Assembly: GCF_000463115.2 (NCBI RefSeq)
Contig: NZ_AWFX01000042.1
Location: 1-64,000 of the forward strand
Source of the DNA: Franconibacter helveticus LMG 23732
Lineage (GTDB): Bacteria > Pseudomonadota > Gammaproteobacteria > Enterobacterales > Enterobacteriaceae
Reading direction: 5' to 3'
Length of the DNA: 64,000 bases
Below are positions 1-9,083 of this stretch, one piece after another (position 1 is the stretch's first letter; each line of letters begins with the position of its first letter). The position numbers and the translations under genes are program-made. The notes beneath the pieces were generated by a model. The model saw nothing but the letters and a program-made list of their open reading frames with translations, ran no database searches and had not been told where the DNA came from.

Positions 1-57
1 GTGGAGCTGCATGACAAAGTCATCGGGCATTATCTGAACATAAAACACTATCAATAA
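1..57 (+). CDS. Possible C-terminal tail of a plus-strand gene entering from the left
   Basis: Frame 1 is open from the window edge to a TAA at 55–57, giving 18 residues that end HYLNIKHYQ. The stretch is too short to assign to a family. It is proposed because the minus-strand regulator fragment next to it stops resembling its family close to this point, which would fit two convergent genes. It could equally be chance. Confidence 0.25.
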   Translation: MELHDKVIGHYLNIKHYQ

Positions 58-381
58 GTTGGAGTCATTACCCGAGGTTTGCAAAATAACGTCGAACCCC
101 TCTTTTTCGGCGCGGGCGGTTATAGCATGCAGCACCTCAGAGAAAAAAGGGTTACCGGCGGTCGTTTTTGTCGAACGCGTGGTAATAACCAGAATGGCGT
201 CGAAACCTGCCGATGAAAGGGCGCGCGCCATAATATTCGGCTGGTAATTCAGTTCTTCTATGGCTTTTAAAACCCGTTCACGCGCTTGTGGGGAAATATT
301 GGTTTGATTATTCAGCACGCGGGAAACGGTAGATTTAGAAACCTTTGCCAGGCGGGCGATATCATAAATAGTGGGGGACAT
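1..381 (-). pseudogene. LacI-family transcriptional regulator, N-terminal part only
   Basis: The start codon is at 379–381 on the minus strand. The first 55 residues are a typical LacI DNA-binding head: [20 protein letters not shown] is the helix-turn-helix, and the hinge helix has the NIMARALSS pattern. The start of a sugar-binding domain follows ([20 protein letters not shown]). After about residue 106 the reading continues open to the window edge, but the residues ([13 protein letters not shown]) no longer look like a LacI ligand-binding domain, where an acidic stretch leading into a helix is expected. I infer truncation or a frameshift near position 60. In E. coli a LacI-type gene, ycjW, lies just before ycjX, so this may be what is left of that regulator. 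The family call is firm; the pseudogene call is not. Confidence 0.6.
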
Positions 382-489
382 TGTCGACAGTGCTCCGTCA
401 CTTCGTCAAAACGCAGACATCTTACGTAAGCGTATAAAAGATGTCCATGCGCAATCACCTCGCCAGCGCCTGCACAACAGGCAAATTAA

Positions 490-508
490 ATGGCCGCTAA
501 GCGGCCAT
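490..508 (-). terminator. Rho-independent terminator of the alpha/beta hydrolase gene
   Basis: An 8-base perfect stem ATGGCCGC/GCGGCCAT with a 3-base loop lies 5 bases past the hydrolase stop. On the minus strand it is followed by a T-rich run. Confidence 0.75.
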
Positions 509-513
509 TGTTA

Positions 514-1398
514 TCACTGCGATTGCTCGTCGCCGAGAACCTCGCGAATACGCAAAGCAATGTGTTCAACGTGGGTTTCCAGCGCAAAGTGGCCGGTATC
601 AAGCAATTCCACCACGGCGTTGGGGTTATCGCGCTTCCAGGCATGCGCGCCGGGCGGTATGAAAAACGGATCGTGCTCGCCCCAGATAACCAGCGCTGGC
701 AACTGAGTCTGGCGGAAAAAGGCCTGGAACTCAGGGTAGCGGGTCAGGTTGTTTGCATAATCCAGGAACAGATCGAGCTGAATCTCTTTATTGCCGGGTC
801 TTTCCAGCAGCAGCGTATCCAGGTAATAAGCCTCCGGCGCCACGCTTTCAGGCGTTTTTACGCCGTGCAGATATTGCCAGCGTATCCCCTCCAGGTTCAG
901 GACAGCGTCATGCACGATTTGCCGGTTTTCTGCTGAAGGGGCGGCCCAGTAGGCGCGAATCGGTTCCCACGCGTCGCCAAGCCCCTCCAGATAAGCATTG
1001 CCGTTTTGCGAAACCAGGCCCGTCACCCGCTCAGGGTAATGAAGCGCAAGGCGCAGTCCGGCGGGCGCGCCATAATCGAAAACATAAAGCGCATAGCTTT
1101 TCAGCGCCAGCGCATCCACAAAGGCCGTTAGCGTTTCGCCAAAACTGTCAAAGCGGTAATGATAATTCCGCTGCGCAGGCACTTCAGTAAAGCCGAAGCC
1201 GGGCAGGTCGGGCGCCACCAGATGGAACTTATCCGCCAGCATGGGAATAAGTTCGCGAAACTGATGCGAAGAACTGGCGAAACCGTGCAGCAGCAAGAGC
1301 GTTGGCCTGGCGCGATCGCCAGCCTCGCGGTAGAAAACGCGAATGCCGTCTGCGTCGACGAACTGATAACGTACCGGGTAGTGTTTGTTCATCATCAT
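514..1398 (-). CDS. Alpha/beta-fold hydrolase of the haloalkane dehalogenase / epoxide hydrolase type
   Basis: This is a 294-residue cytoplasmic hydrolase with no signal peptide. The oxyanion motif HGF is at residues 38–40. The nucleophile elbow reads VFDYGAP, so the nucleophile is Asp108, as in haloalkane dehalogenases and epoxide hydrolases rather than serine esterases. Asp243 (GEHDPFF) and His270 (DTGHF) complete the triad. The substrate cannot be told from sequence. Three consecutive ATG codons stand at the start; the AGAGG site best fits the second or third, so the protein may begin up to two residues later. The gene is divergent from a CGNR-type regulator, and tandem repeats lie directly upstream, so control by that regulator is a reasonable inference. 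Confidence 0.85.
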   Translation of the reverse strand: MMMNKHYPVRYQFVDADGIRVFYREAGDRARPTLLLLHGFASSSHQFRELIPMLADKFHLVAPDLPGFGFTEVPAQRNYHYRFDSFGETLTAFVDALALKSYALYVFDYGAPAGLRLALHYPERVTGLVSQNGNAYLEGLGDAWEPIRAYWAAPSAENRQIVHDAVLNLEGIRWQYLHGVKTPESVAPEAYYLDTLLLERPGNKEIQLDLFLDYANNLTRYPEFQAFFRQTQLPALVIWGEHDPFFIPPGAHAWKRDNPNAVVELLDTGHFALETHVEHIALRIREVLGDEQSQ

Positions 1399-1408
1399 GG
1401 CCTCTTGG

Positions 1409-1429
1409 TAACTGGTAACTGGTAAATGG
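1409..1429. repeat. Three tandem 7-base repeats upstream of the hydrolase gene
   Basis: TAACTGG occurs twice in tandem, followed by TAAATGG. Related ACCAGT/ACTGGT half-sites recur between about 1470 and 1496. The array sits between the hydrolase start and its probable promoter, a position suited to an operator. Confidence 0.55.
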
Positions 1430-1611
1430 TTTTTTAAAGGTTACATTAGCTCAGTATGAAGGCTGTCTGTAACCAGTCAAACTTATTTTTACTGGTTTCA
1501 ACCGCAAAGCAGCGCCAACGCGCTGTCCGCCAAAGAAAATATCTTTGCTTTCAAAAGATTAAATATTTCCCGCTCAGGATGGGGTATCGCTTCAGGCTGC
1601 TATACTTCAGG

Positions 1612-1645
1612 TTGTAACTGCTAAATAGCGCTATTCAGGTTACAA
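1612..1645. promoter_or_regulatory. Perfect inverted repeat upstream of the CGNR regulator
   Basis: TTGTAAC at 1612–1618 is mirrored by GTTACAA at 1639–1645, with a 20-base spacer that contains a small TAGCGCTA palindrome. It ends about 30 bases before the GTG start of the regulator gene. Autoregulation is inferred from position. Confidence 0.5.
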
Positions 1646-1676
1646 TCAGGCATGACGATTTCGCCGGAGGTGTGCT

Positions 1677-2264
1677 GTGTCTTCTGTCTCATCCATACCT
1701 GTTATCAACGGGCCGCTTTTCCTGGCCGATCACGGCGCGCTGGATTTCATCAATACGCTGGCGCGCGCCGAAGGGCATCTGCACGATTTCTGGCAGCATG
1801 ACGATGACGTGATAGCGTGGCTCAGGCAGTCGGGTCTGGTGAACGTACCGAATAAAACCGCTTTCGCCGCTGGCGCGCTGCTGGCTGAGGCGCTTACGCT
1901 TCGGGAAACAATAAGAAAGCTTGTCCAGCAGAAAAAGGCGGGCGAGACGATGAACCTCGCGCCGCTGAACCAGTACCTGGCATCAGCCAGCAGTCATAAG
2001 CAGCTGGTGGAAAAGGCGGGCAAGCTAAGCGTGGAGCGGGTTTATGCCAGCGAAACTCCGGCGCAGTTGCTGGCGCCGGTTGCAGAACTGGCGGCCTCGC
2101 TACTGTCGGATGCGCATTTTGAACGGGTAAGAGAATGCGAGCATCCTGAATGCTGCCTGTGGTTTTACGACAGAACGAAATCCCACCGCCGCCGCTGGTG
2201 CAGCATGGCGTTATGCGGCAACCGGGCGAAAGTCGCGCGGTTCAGGCAACAAAAGCGAGGCTGA
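1677..2264 (+). CDS. CGNR zinc-finger transcriptional regulator (ABATE domain)
   Basis: This 195-residue protein begins at a GTG with a good GGAGG site 6 bases upstream. The N-terminal part fits the ABATE stress-regulator domain, with the HGALDFINTLARAEG motif near residue 20. The C-terminal 45 residues carry the zinc-binding finger: two cysteines in CEHPECC, one in RRWC, and the signature ALCGNRAKV near residues 178–186. Proteins of this family are DNA-binding regulators, often next to the enzyme they control. Here the divergent neighbour is an alpha/beta hydrolase. The inducer is unknown. Confidence 0.85.
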   Translation: MSSVSSIPVINGPLFLADHGALDFINTLARAEGHLHDFWQHDDDVIAWLRQSGLVNVPNKTAFAAGALLAEALTLRETIRKLVQQKKAGETMNLAPLNQYLASASSHKQLVEKAGKLSVERVYASETPAQLLAPVAELAASLLSDAHFERVRECEHPECCLWFYDRTKSHRRRWCSMALCGNRAKVARFRQQKRG

Positions 2265-2354
2265 ACGACGTTGCCTGGCCCGGCGGCGGGGCGGATTTAG
2301 CGATCCTTACCTGTTAATATTAAAGCCATTCCTGTTTTAGCGGACGCCACACTC

Positions 2355-3755
2355 ATGATGCAGCGATTCAAAAATGAAATGCAGTCTCTGGTTAACCGCG
2401 GCGTGGATCGCCACTTGCGGCTGGCGGTCACCGGACTGAGCCGCAGCGGCAAAACCGCTTTTATCACTTCTCTGGTAAACCAGCTTTTGTCTGTTAACAG
2501 CGGCGCCCGGCTGCCGCTTTTCAGCGCCGTACGGGAAGAGCGATTGCTCGGCGTAAAGCGCGTGCCGCAGCGCGATCTCGGCGTGCCCCGCTTTGCCTAC
2601 GATGAAGGGCTGGCGCAACTTTACGGCGAGCCGCCCGCGTGGCCGACGCCCACCCGCGGCGTCAGTGAAATGCGCCTTGCTCTGCGCTTTCGCTCGCGGG
2701 AATCGCTGTTGCGTCATTTCAAAGAGACCTCCACGCTTTATCTGGAAATTGTGGATTACCCCGGCGAGTGGTTGCTCGACCTGCCTATGCTGGCCCAGGA
2801 CTATCTTAGCTGGTCGCGGCAAATGACCGGGCTGCTGAAAGGCAACCGGGAAGCGTGGTCGCGTCGCTGGCGAACGCTTTGCGAAGGGCTGGATCCGCTT
2901 GCCCCTGCGGATGAAAACCGTCTGGCTGAGATATCGCAGGCGTGGACGGACTACCTGCTGGCGTGCAAACGCGAAGGGCTGCACTTCATCCAGCCCGGGC
3001 GCTTTGTGCTGCCGGGGGATATGGCGGGCGCGCCGGCGCTGCAATTTTTCCCCTGGCCGGATGTCGACGGAACGGGCGAGTCAAAGCTCGCCCAGGCGGA
3101 CAAAACCACCAACATCGGTATGCTGCGCGAACGGTTCAATTATTACTGTGAAAAGGTGGTCAAAGGCTTTTATAAAAACCACTTTCTGCGCTTCGACCGC
3201 CAGATTGTGCTGGTAGATTGCCTACAGCCGCTCAACAGCGGGCCGCAGGCCTTTAACGACATGCGTCTTGCGCTCACGCAGCTGATGCAAAGTTTTCACT
3301 ACGGGCAGCGCACGCTGTTTCGGCGTCTTTTTTCGCCCGTCATTGATAAATTACTTTTCGCCGCCACCAAAGCCGACCATGTCACGGTGGATCAGCATGC
3401 AAATATGGTTTCTCTGCTGCAACAGCTGGTGCAGGACGCCTGGCAGAACGCCGCGTTTGAAGGCATCAGCATGGATTGCATGGGGCTCGCCTCGGTGCAG
3501 GCAACGCAGAGCGGGCTGGTTGACCATCGCGGCGAAAAAATTCCGGCGTTGCGCGGACACCGTTTAGCCGACGGCGCGCCGCTCACCTTTTATCCCGGCG
3601 AAGTGCCGCCGCGTTTGCCCGGCAGCGCCTTCTGGGATAGCCAGGGCTTTCAGTTTGAGAATTTCCGTCCGCAGGTGATGGATGTGGACCAGCCGTTGCC
3701 GCATATCCGGCTCGACGCCGCGCTGGAGTTTTTAACAGGAGACAAGCTGCGATGA
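2355..3755 (+). CDS. ycjX: YcjX, P-loop NTPase of the DUF463 family
   Basis: The protein has 466 residues, against 465 in E. coli, and is near-identical in long blocks. The P-loop GLSRSGKT is at residues 27–34 and a switch-like DYPGEW follows near residue 137. The family binds GTP or ATP and resembles dynamin-like and stress-associated NTPases; in E. coli the gene is heat-shock inducible. It shares an ATGA overlap with ycjF, so the two are translationally coupled and probably act together at the inner membrane. Two ATGs open the reading frame, so the start may be one codon later. No clear heat-shock promoter was recognised in the 90 bases upstream. Confidence 0.95.
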   Translation: MMQRFKNEMQSLVNRGVDRHLRLAVTGLSRSGKTAFITSLVNQLLSVNSGARLPLFSAVREERLLGVKRVPQRDLGVPRFAYDEGLAQLYGEPPAWPTPTRGVSEMRLALRFRSRESLLRHFKETSTLYLEIVDYPGEWLLDLPMLAQDYLSWSRQMTGLLKGNREAWSRRWRTLCEGLDPLAPADENRLAEISQAWTDYLLACKREGLHFIQPGRFVLPGDMAGAPALQFFPWPDVDGTGESKLAQADKTTNIGMLRERFNYYCEKVVKGFYKNHFLRFDRQIVLVDCLQPLNSGPQAFNDMRLALTQLMQSFHYGQRTLFRRLFSPVIDKLLFAATKADHVTVDQHANMVSLLQQLVQDAWQNAAFEGISMDCMGLASVQATQSGLVDHRGEKIPALRGHRLADGAPLTFYPGEVPPRLPGSAFWDSQGFQFENFRPQVMDVDQPLPHIRLDAALEFLTGDKLR

Positions 3756-4804
3756 ACGATCCCATTAAACCGCGCATTGATTTCGCCGAGCCGCTGGAAG
3801 CGGAAAACCGTGAACAGCTTAAGGCCGCCCGCGCCTTCAATGAACCGGAAGCGGAAAAATTCATTCCGACAGCGACCGGCGAAGTGATGGAAGAAGGGCA
3901 GGCGGAAGCGGTGGTGGAAGCAGCGTTGCGGCCCCGTCGCAGTATCTGGCGGCGCATGGTGACCGCCGGGCTGGGGCTTTTCGGCGCAAGCGTCGTGGCG
4001 CAAGGCGTGCAGTGGACAATAAACGCCTGGCAAACTCAGGACTGGATAGCGCTCGGCGGCTGCGCGGCGGGCGGGCTTATCGTGGCGGCAGGCGCTGGCG
4101 CCTTAGCGACGGAGTGGCGCAGGCTGTGGCGTCTGCGTCAGCGCGCCGATGAACGCGACGAGGCGCGCGATCTGCTGCAAAGCCACGGCTCAGGCAAAGG
4201 GCGTGCTTTTTGCGAAAAGCTCGCCGCTCAGGCGGGGCTTGATAAGGGGCATCCGGCGCTCCAGCGCTGGTATGCCGCCATTCACGAGACGCACAGCGAT
4301 CGTGAGGTGGTAACGCTTTATGCGCATCTGGTGCAACTTGTGCTGGACACCCAGGCGCGACGCGAGGTGAGCCGTTCAGCGGCGGAATCGACGCTAATGA
4401 TAGCGGTCAGTCCGCTGGCGCTGGTGGATATGGCGTTTATCGCCTGGCGAAATTTGCGCCTTATCAACCGCATCGCGGCGATTTACGGCATTGAACTTGG
4501 CTATTTCAGCCGCATCCGGCTGTTTCGCCTGGTGCTCCTGAACATCGCGTTCGCTGGCGCAAGTGAACTGGTGCGTGAAGTGGGTATGGACTGGCTGTCG
4601 CAGGATCTTGCCGCCCGACTTTCCGCCAGAGCGGCGCAGGGGATCGGCGCCGGGTTGTTAACGGCGCGTCTTGGCATCAAAGCAATGGAGCTTTGTCGCC
4701 CGCTGCCCTGGCTTCAGGACGATAAACCCCGGCTGGGGGATTTCCGCCGCCAGTTGCTGACGCAGCTTAAAGAGACGCTGCAAAAAGGGAAGGGCGAAGC
4801 CTGA
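3752..4804 (+). CDS. ycjF: YcjF, inner membrane protein of the DUF697 family
   Basis: The protein has 350 residues. An acidic, charged cytoplasmic N-terminus of about 65 residues precedes two hydrophobic segments (about residues 70–90 and 100–120). A charged region and then a C-terminal DUF697 domain follow, with further hydrophobic helices near 205–225 and 250–270. The start overlaps the ycjX stop by 4 bases. It is probably the membrane partner of YcjX; the biochemical role is not established. Confidence 0.94.
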   Translation: MNDPIKPRIDFAEPLEAENREQLKAARAFNEPEAEKFIPTATGEVMEEGQAEAVVEAALRPRRSIWRRMVTAGLGLFGASVVAQGVQWTINAWQTQDWIALGGCAAGGLIVAAGAGALATEWRRLWRLRQRADERDEARDLLQSHGSGKGRAFCEKLAAQAGLDKGHPALQRWYAAIHETHSDREVVTLYAHLVQLVLDTQARREVSRSAAESTLMIAVSPLALVDMAFIAWRNLRLINRIAAIYGIELGYFSRIRLFRLVLLNIAFAGASELVREVGMDWLSQDLAARLSARAAQGIGAGLLTARLGIKAMELCRPLPWLQDDKPRLGDFRRQLLTQLKETLQKGKGEA

Positions 4805-4857
4805 CTCGCCCCGCTGCGCCCGATTTTTACAGCGCAGCGCCCAATTTTCCGTCGCTC

Positions 4858-4875
4858 TGTCAATATTTGTTGACA
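4858..4875. promoter_or_regulatory. TyrR box in the tyrR promoter region
   Basis: The sequence is TGTCAA, six bases, then TTGACA: a perfect palindrome with the spacing of the known TyrR consensus TGTAAA-N6-TTTACA. It lies 71 bases before the tyrR start and matches the known autoregulation of tyrR in E. coli. Confidence 0.8.
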
Positions 4876-4946
4876 GAATGTTCCGCGCATCCAGGTTCTG
4901 AAGTATCATTCTGTTATTCGTTGACTTTATACCTGTAGGTGCTCTG

Positions 4947-6509
4947 ATGCGTCTGGAAGTATTTTGTGAAGACCGCCTTGGTCTGACCCGCGAGCTGCTG
5001 GATCTTCTGGTGCTACGCAATATCGATTTACGCGGGATTGAAATCGACCCCATCGGGCGGATCTACCTGAACTTCGCTGAGCTGGAGTTCTCGGCTTTCA
5101 GCGATTTAATGACTGAAATCCGCCGCATTCCCGGCGTTACCGATGTACGTAAAGTGCCATGGATGCCCTCGGAGCGTGAGCACCGCTCATTAAGCGCGCT
5201 GCTGGAGGCGTTGCCGGAACCGGTTTTCTCACTGGACATGAAAAGCAAGCTGGAGCTTGCCAACCCTGCCAGCTGCGCCCTGTTCGGGCAAAACGAGGAG
5301 CGGCTTCGCAACCATAACGCCGCCGCCCTGATTAGCGGCTTTAACTTCCAGCGCTGGCTGGAGAGCAACCCCAAAACGTCGCATACCGAGCATGTGGTTA
5401 TCAACGGGCAAAACTTCCTGCTGGAAATTACGCCAGTGCATCTGGATGATGACGCGGGCGGCAGCGTGCTGACCGGGGCGGTGGTGATGCTGCGCTCAAC
5501 GGTGCGCATGGGGCGCCAGCTCCAGAACATCTCCAGCCTGAATCTCAACGCTTTCAGCCACATCATCGCCGTCAGCCCAAAAATGCGCCAGGTGGTAGAG
5601 CAGGCGCGTAAAATGGCTACCCTTAACGCGCCGCTGTTGATTGCAGGCGATACGGGCACCGGCAAAGATTTACTGGCTCACGCCTGCCACCTTGCCAGCC
5701 CGCGCGCCAGCAAGCCTTATCTGGCGCTGAACTGCGCCTCTATTCCGGAAGATGTGGTTGAAAGCGAGCTGTTTGGTCATGCGCCGGGCGCATACGCCAA
5801 TGCCGTCGAGGGGAAAAAAGGCTTCTTCGAACAGGCTAACGGCGGGTCTGTTCTGCTGGATGAAATCGGCGAGATGTCGCCGCGCATGCAGGCGAAGCTG
5901 TTGCGCTTTCTCAACGACGGCACGTTTCGCCGCGTTGGCGAGGAGCATGAAGTGCATGTCGATGTGCGTGTTATTTGCGCCACGCAGAAAAATCTGGTGG
6001 AGCTGGTGCAGAAAGGGGCGTTCCGTGAAGATTTATATTATCGCCTGAATGTGCTGACCTTAAACCTGCCGCCGCTGCGCGATCGTCCGCAGGATATTAT
6101 GCCGCTGACGGATATGTTTGTTGCCCGCTTCGCCGATGAGCAGGGCATCGCGCGGCCAAAACTCTCCCCTGAGCTGGGCTCGGTGCTGACGCGCTACGGA
6201 TGGCCGGGCAATGTTCGGCAGTTAAAAAACGCGGTTTATCGCGGCCTTGCCCAGCTCGAAGGACATGAGCTGCGCCCGCAGGACATCCTGCTGCCTGATT
6301 TCGACGCCGCCGCTTTGCCGGTGGGTGAAGAGGCGATGGAAGGCTCGCTTGACGATATTACCCGCCGTTTTGAGCGTTCAGTGCTGGTGCAGCTTTATCG
6401 CACCTATCCCAGCACCCGCAAGCTCGCCCGTCGGCTGGGCGTATCGCATACCGCTATCGCTAATAAACTTCGCGAATACGGCCTGAGCCAGCGCAAAGGC
6501 GAAGAATAA
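4947..6509 (+). CDS. tyrR: TyrR, regulator of aromatic amino acid biosynthesis and transport
   Basis: The protein has 520 residues (E. coli 513). An N-terminal ACT domain spans about residues 1–75, a PAS domain about 80–185, and a sigma-54-type AAA+ core about 205–430, with Walker A GDTGTGKD near 234 and Walker B LLDEIGE near 301. A Fis-like helix-turn-helix (TRKLARRLGVSHTAIANKL) is near 489–507. The loop that contacts sigma-54 in true activators (GAFTGA) reads GAYANA here, as expected for TyrR, which acts with sigma-70. It binds Tyr, Phe and Trp and represses or activates genes such as aroF-tyrA and mtr. The upstream TyrR box indicates autorepression. Confidence 0.97.
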   Translation: MRLEVFCEDRLGLTRELLDLLVLRNIDLRGIEIDPIGRIYLNFAELEFSAFSDLMTEIRRIPGVTDVRKVPWMPSEREHRSLSALLEALPEPVFSLDMKSKLELANPASCALFGQNEERLRNHNAAALISGFNFQRWLESNPKTSHTEHVVINGQNFLLEITPVHLDDDAGGSVLTGAVVMLRSTVRMGRQLQNISSLNLNAFSHIIAVSPKMRQVVEQARKMATLNAPLLIAGDTGTGKDLLAHACHLASPRASKPYLALNCASIPEDVVESELFGHAPGAYANAVEGKKGFFEQANGGSVLLDEIGEMSPRMQAKLLRFLNDGTFRRVGEEHEVHVDVRVICATQKNLVELVQKGAFREDLYYRLNVLTLNLPPLRDRPQDIMPLTDMFVARFADEQGIARPKLSPELGSVLTRYGWPGNVRQLKNAVYRGLAQLEGHELRPQDILLPDFDAAALPVGEEAMEGSLDDITRRFERSVLVQLYRTYPSTRKLARRLGVSHTAIANKLREYGLSQRKGEE

Positions 6510-6511
6510 AA

Positions 6512-6534
6512 AAACCTCCCGCAGGAGGTTTCTT
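6512..6534 (+). terminator. Terminator downstream of tyrR
   Basis: The stem AAACCTCC/GGAGGTTT has a 4-base loop and starts 3 bases after the tyrR stop. The A-run on its left side lets it work for minus-strand transcripts too. Confidence 0.75.
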
Positions 6535-6539
6535 CACTT

Positions 6540-6566
6540 AACCACCTCCAGCGAGGTGGTTTTTTT
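6540..6566. terminator. Bidirectional terminator between tyrR and tpx
   Basis: A 9-base stem (AACCACCTC/GAGGTGGTT) with a T-run on the plus strand lies just past the end of tpx. With the preceding hairpin it separates the convergent tyrR and tpx genes. Confidence 0.8.
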
Positions 6567-6575
6567 ATGCGGCGA

Positions 6576-7082
6576 TTACGCCTTCAGCGCTTCAAGCGCC
6601 GCGTCGTAGTTCGGCTCCTGAGTGATTTCATTCACCAGTTCGCTGAATACCACGTCGTCGTTTTCGTTAAGGACTACCACCGCGCGCGCGGTCAGGCCTT
6701 TCAGGGCGCCTTCGCTGATCCCTACGCCGTACGCCTGCTGGAACTCCGGGTTACGCAGGGTAGAGAGGGTAATCACGTTGCTCAGGCCTTCCGCGCCGCA
6801 AAAACGGGACTGGGCGAACGGCAGATCGGCGGAGATGCACAGAACAACAGTGTTCTCCATATCGGTCGCCAGCTGGTTAAATTTGCGCACAGACGCCGCG
6901 CAGACGCCGGTATCGATGCTCGGGAAAATGTTCAGTACTTTGCGTTTGCCGGCAAACTGGCTTAGCGCAACGTCAGAAAGATCTTTAGCGACCAGGCTGA
7001 ACGGCTGCGCTTTGCTGCCTGCCTGCGGGATCTGACCTGCTACGGAAACCGGGTTACCCTGAAAATGGACGACTTGTGACAT
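6576..7082 (-). CDS. tpx: Thiol peroxidase Tpx
   Basis: This is a 168-residue atypical 2-Cys peroxiredoxin. The peroxidatic cysteine is Cys61 in [15 protein letters not shown] and the resolving cysteine is Cys95 in SRFCGAEGL, both in the canonical positions. It reduces hydrogen peroxide and alkyl hydroperoxides with thioredoxin as electron donor. The gene is divergent from ycjG, with about 135 bases between them for both promoters. Confidence 0.97.
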   Translation of the reverse strand: MSQVVHFQGNPVSVAGQIPQAGSKAQPFSLVAKDLSDVALSQFAGKRKVLNIFPSIDTGVCAASVRKFNQLATDMENTVVLCISADLPFAQSRFCGAEGLSNVITLSTLRNPEFQQAYGVGISEGALKGLTARAVVVLNENDDVVFSELVNEITQEPNYDAALEALKA

Positions 7083-7217
7083 GATTATCTTCCTGTTTAC
7101 ATATAGTTAACGTCGCCGCTAGTTTATGCCATCGGCATCGTGATGGACAGCTAAAACTGAGCGGCAGGACGACTTTCTCCTCGCTATACTGAGGCAAAGC
7201 CTGGTGCGAGGAAAAGC

Positions 7218-8183
7218 ATGAGAAGCGTAAAAGTTTATCAGGAAGCGTGGCCGCTTCATTCCCCCTTTGTTATTGCCCGCGGCAGCCGTAATGAGGCGAC
7301 TGTCGTGGTGGTGGAGCTAACGGAAGATGGCATTAAAGCGGTGGGCGAGTGCACGCCTTATCCGCGTTATGGTGAGAGCGTCGATTCCGTAATGGCGCAG
7401 ATCCTCTCTGTGGGGCCGCAGCTTGAGGCGGGGCTTGAGCGCAATGCGCTGCAAAAGATTTTACCCGCAGGCGCGGCCCGCAATGCGATAGACAGCGCGC
7501 TATGGGATTTAGAAGCCCGCCGCGGCAACCAGAGCGTGACGGGGCTTTTGCAAACTCTGCTGCCGCAAACTCTTACCACCGCGCAAACCGTGTCGATAGG
7601 CACGCCCGAGCAAATGGCGGCGAGCGCGTCAGCGCTGTGGGAAAAAGGGGCGACGTTACTGAAAGTTAAACTGGACGACGCCATGCTCACAGAACGCATT
7701 GTCGCCATTCGCGAAGCCGCGCCGCAGGCGCTGCTGATAGTCGACGCTAACGAATCCTGGCGCAGCGAAGGCCTGGCTGCGCGCTGCCAGCTACTGGCGG
7801 ATCTCGGCGTGGCGATGCTGGAGCAACCGCTGCCAGCCGGTGACGACAAAGGGCTGGAAACCTTTATTCATCCGTTGCCCATCTGTGCCGATGAAAGCTG
7901 CCATACGCGCGAAAGTTTGGCGGCGCTCGCGGGCCGTTACGAGATGGTGAACATCAAGCTTGATAAAACCGGCGGTTTAACTGAAGCGCTGGCGCTGGCG
8001 GATCAGGCAAAGCAGCAGGGGTTTGAACTTATGCTCGGCTGCATGCTGTGCACTTCACGCGCCATCAGCGCCGCGTTGCCGCTGGCCCCGCTGGTTCGCT
8101 TCGCCGACCTGGACGGCCCGACATGGCTTGCCGTAGACGTAGAGCCGTCGCTTAACTTCAGCACCGGCCTGCTTCATCTCTGA
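7218..8183 (+). CDS. ycjG: L-Ala-D/L-Glu epimerase
   Basis: This 321-residue enolase-superfamily enzyme belongs to the dipeptide epimerase group. The catalytic lysines are Lys151 in LLKVKLD and Lys247 in NIKLDKTGG. The metal ligands are Asp176 (VDANES), Glu202 (LEQPL) and Asp225 (CADES). It converts L-Ala-D-Glu, released from murein peptides, to L-Ala-L-Glu for further degradation. It ends 10 bases inside the convergent mpaA gene, its partner in murein tripeptide recycling. Confidence 0.95.
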   Translation: MRSVKVYQEAWPLHSPFVIARGSRNEATVVVVELTEDGIKAVGECTPYPRYGESVDSVMAQILSVGPQLEAGLERNALQKILPAGAARNAIDSALWDLEARRGNQSVTGLLQTLLPQTLTTAQTVSIGTPEQMAASASALWEKGATLLKVKLDDAMLTERIVAIREAAPQALLIVDANESWRSEGLAARCQLLADLGVAMLEQPLPAGDDKGLETFIHPLPICADESCHTRESLAALAGRYEMVNIKLDKTGGLTEALALADQAKQQGFELMLGCMLCTSRAISAALPLAPLVRFADLDGPTWLAVDVEPSLNFSTGLLHL

Positions 8184-8887
8184 GCGTGCCAGTGCAGCAG
8201 TGCCGTTACAGGCCCCAGGTATCGCTCCGTCGCTTCATCTGCTGAAATCGCCGGGAATTCGGCAGTGATGCAGGGGAGCGCAATATCCGCGCACCAGCTG
8301 CCGAATGAGCCTGGGGTTTCATACCCGACGCTGCCCACCAGCGGCAGGGCGAATTCACCGGCCAGCCACTCGCCAAGCGGGCTGCGCAACGGGTCTTCAA
8401 TACAGCCGAGCGGGTCATGAAAAGAGACAACCCACGCGGGCTTTATCTTATGGATAAGCTGGCAGAGCGCGGCGGTTTCAGGCTCCGACGCCGGTTTTTC
8501 GCCTGTCGACAGCGTGACATCACGCGCTTCGGCGGCGCTATTCCAGCGATAAACCGTCTCGCCCGCCTTCCAGTTAGCCGCCGGGAAATTACGGTTAAGG
8601 TCAACCCCGCGTGCGTTCGCACGAAGCCCAAGCTGACAGCCGTCCGGGTTTACCGCCAGCACCACGGCATGCAAACGGTGCGCAGGCTCAAGCGTGCGAA
8701 GCGCGCAGGAGAGCGTAACTAACGCCGCGTTTTCATCGCCGTGCGTGCCGGCAATGATAAGCCCGCTTTGCGCGCTGGGCTGTGTGGCGGGAAACCAGAG
8801 CAACGGCGCGCCGAGGGTTGAGGTTCCGTAGCGTTCCGCGCCGGGCGGCAGCGGCCCGCGTTGCGGGCGGGGGCGTAAAGCGGTCAT
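8174..8887 (-). CDS. mpaA: Murein peptide amidase A
   Basis: The protein has 237 residues (E. coli 242) and belongs to the M14 zinc carboxypeptidase family. The zinc ligands are in AGTHGDENA (His, Glu) near residues 49–53 and SFHDP near 156. NPDG and DLNRNFP line the substrate site, and ITAEFP near 210 carries the catalytic glutamate. It cleaves the gamma-D-Glu–diaminopimelate bond of murein tripeptide in the cytoplasm, supplying L-Ala-D-Glu to the ycjG epimerase. No signal peptide is present. Confidence 0.93.
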   Translation of the reverse strand: MTALRPRPQRGPLPPGAERYGTSTLGAPLLWFPATQPSAQSGLIIAGTHGDENAALVTLSCALRTLEPAHRLHAVVLAVNPDGCQLGLRANARGVDLNRNFPAANWKAGETVYRWNSAAEARDVTLSTGEKPASEPETAALCQLIHKIKPAWVVSFHDPLGCIEDPLRSPLGEWLAGEFALPLVGSVGYETPGSFGSWCADIALPCITAEFPAISADEATERYLGPVTALLHWHAQR

Positions 8888-9083
8888 GATGCTCCTTAGC
8901 TCATGGCGGGGTTACTCGCAGTGTTGTGCAAAAGTGCTGATAATTCAACCCGCTTCTCTCTGCGCCCCGGGTTTGCGCGGCGGGCAAAAAAGCGCGTGAA
9001 GTTTGCAATTAGTGCCGATAAACCAAATAATTCGCCAGCACGCATCCAATGACGGGTTGTGCTAATTAACGAGAGGAGATCGC

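Noticed and set aside
2337..3044. Long minus-strand open frame inside ycjX
   Set aside because: It is antisense to a firmly identified gene and rich in Arg/Gln/His, the usual product of reading GC-rich coding DNA backwards.
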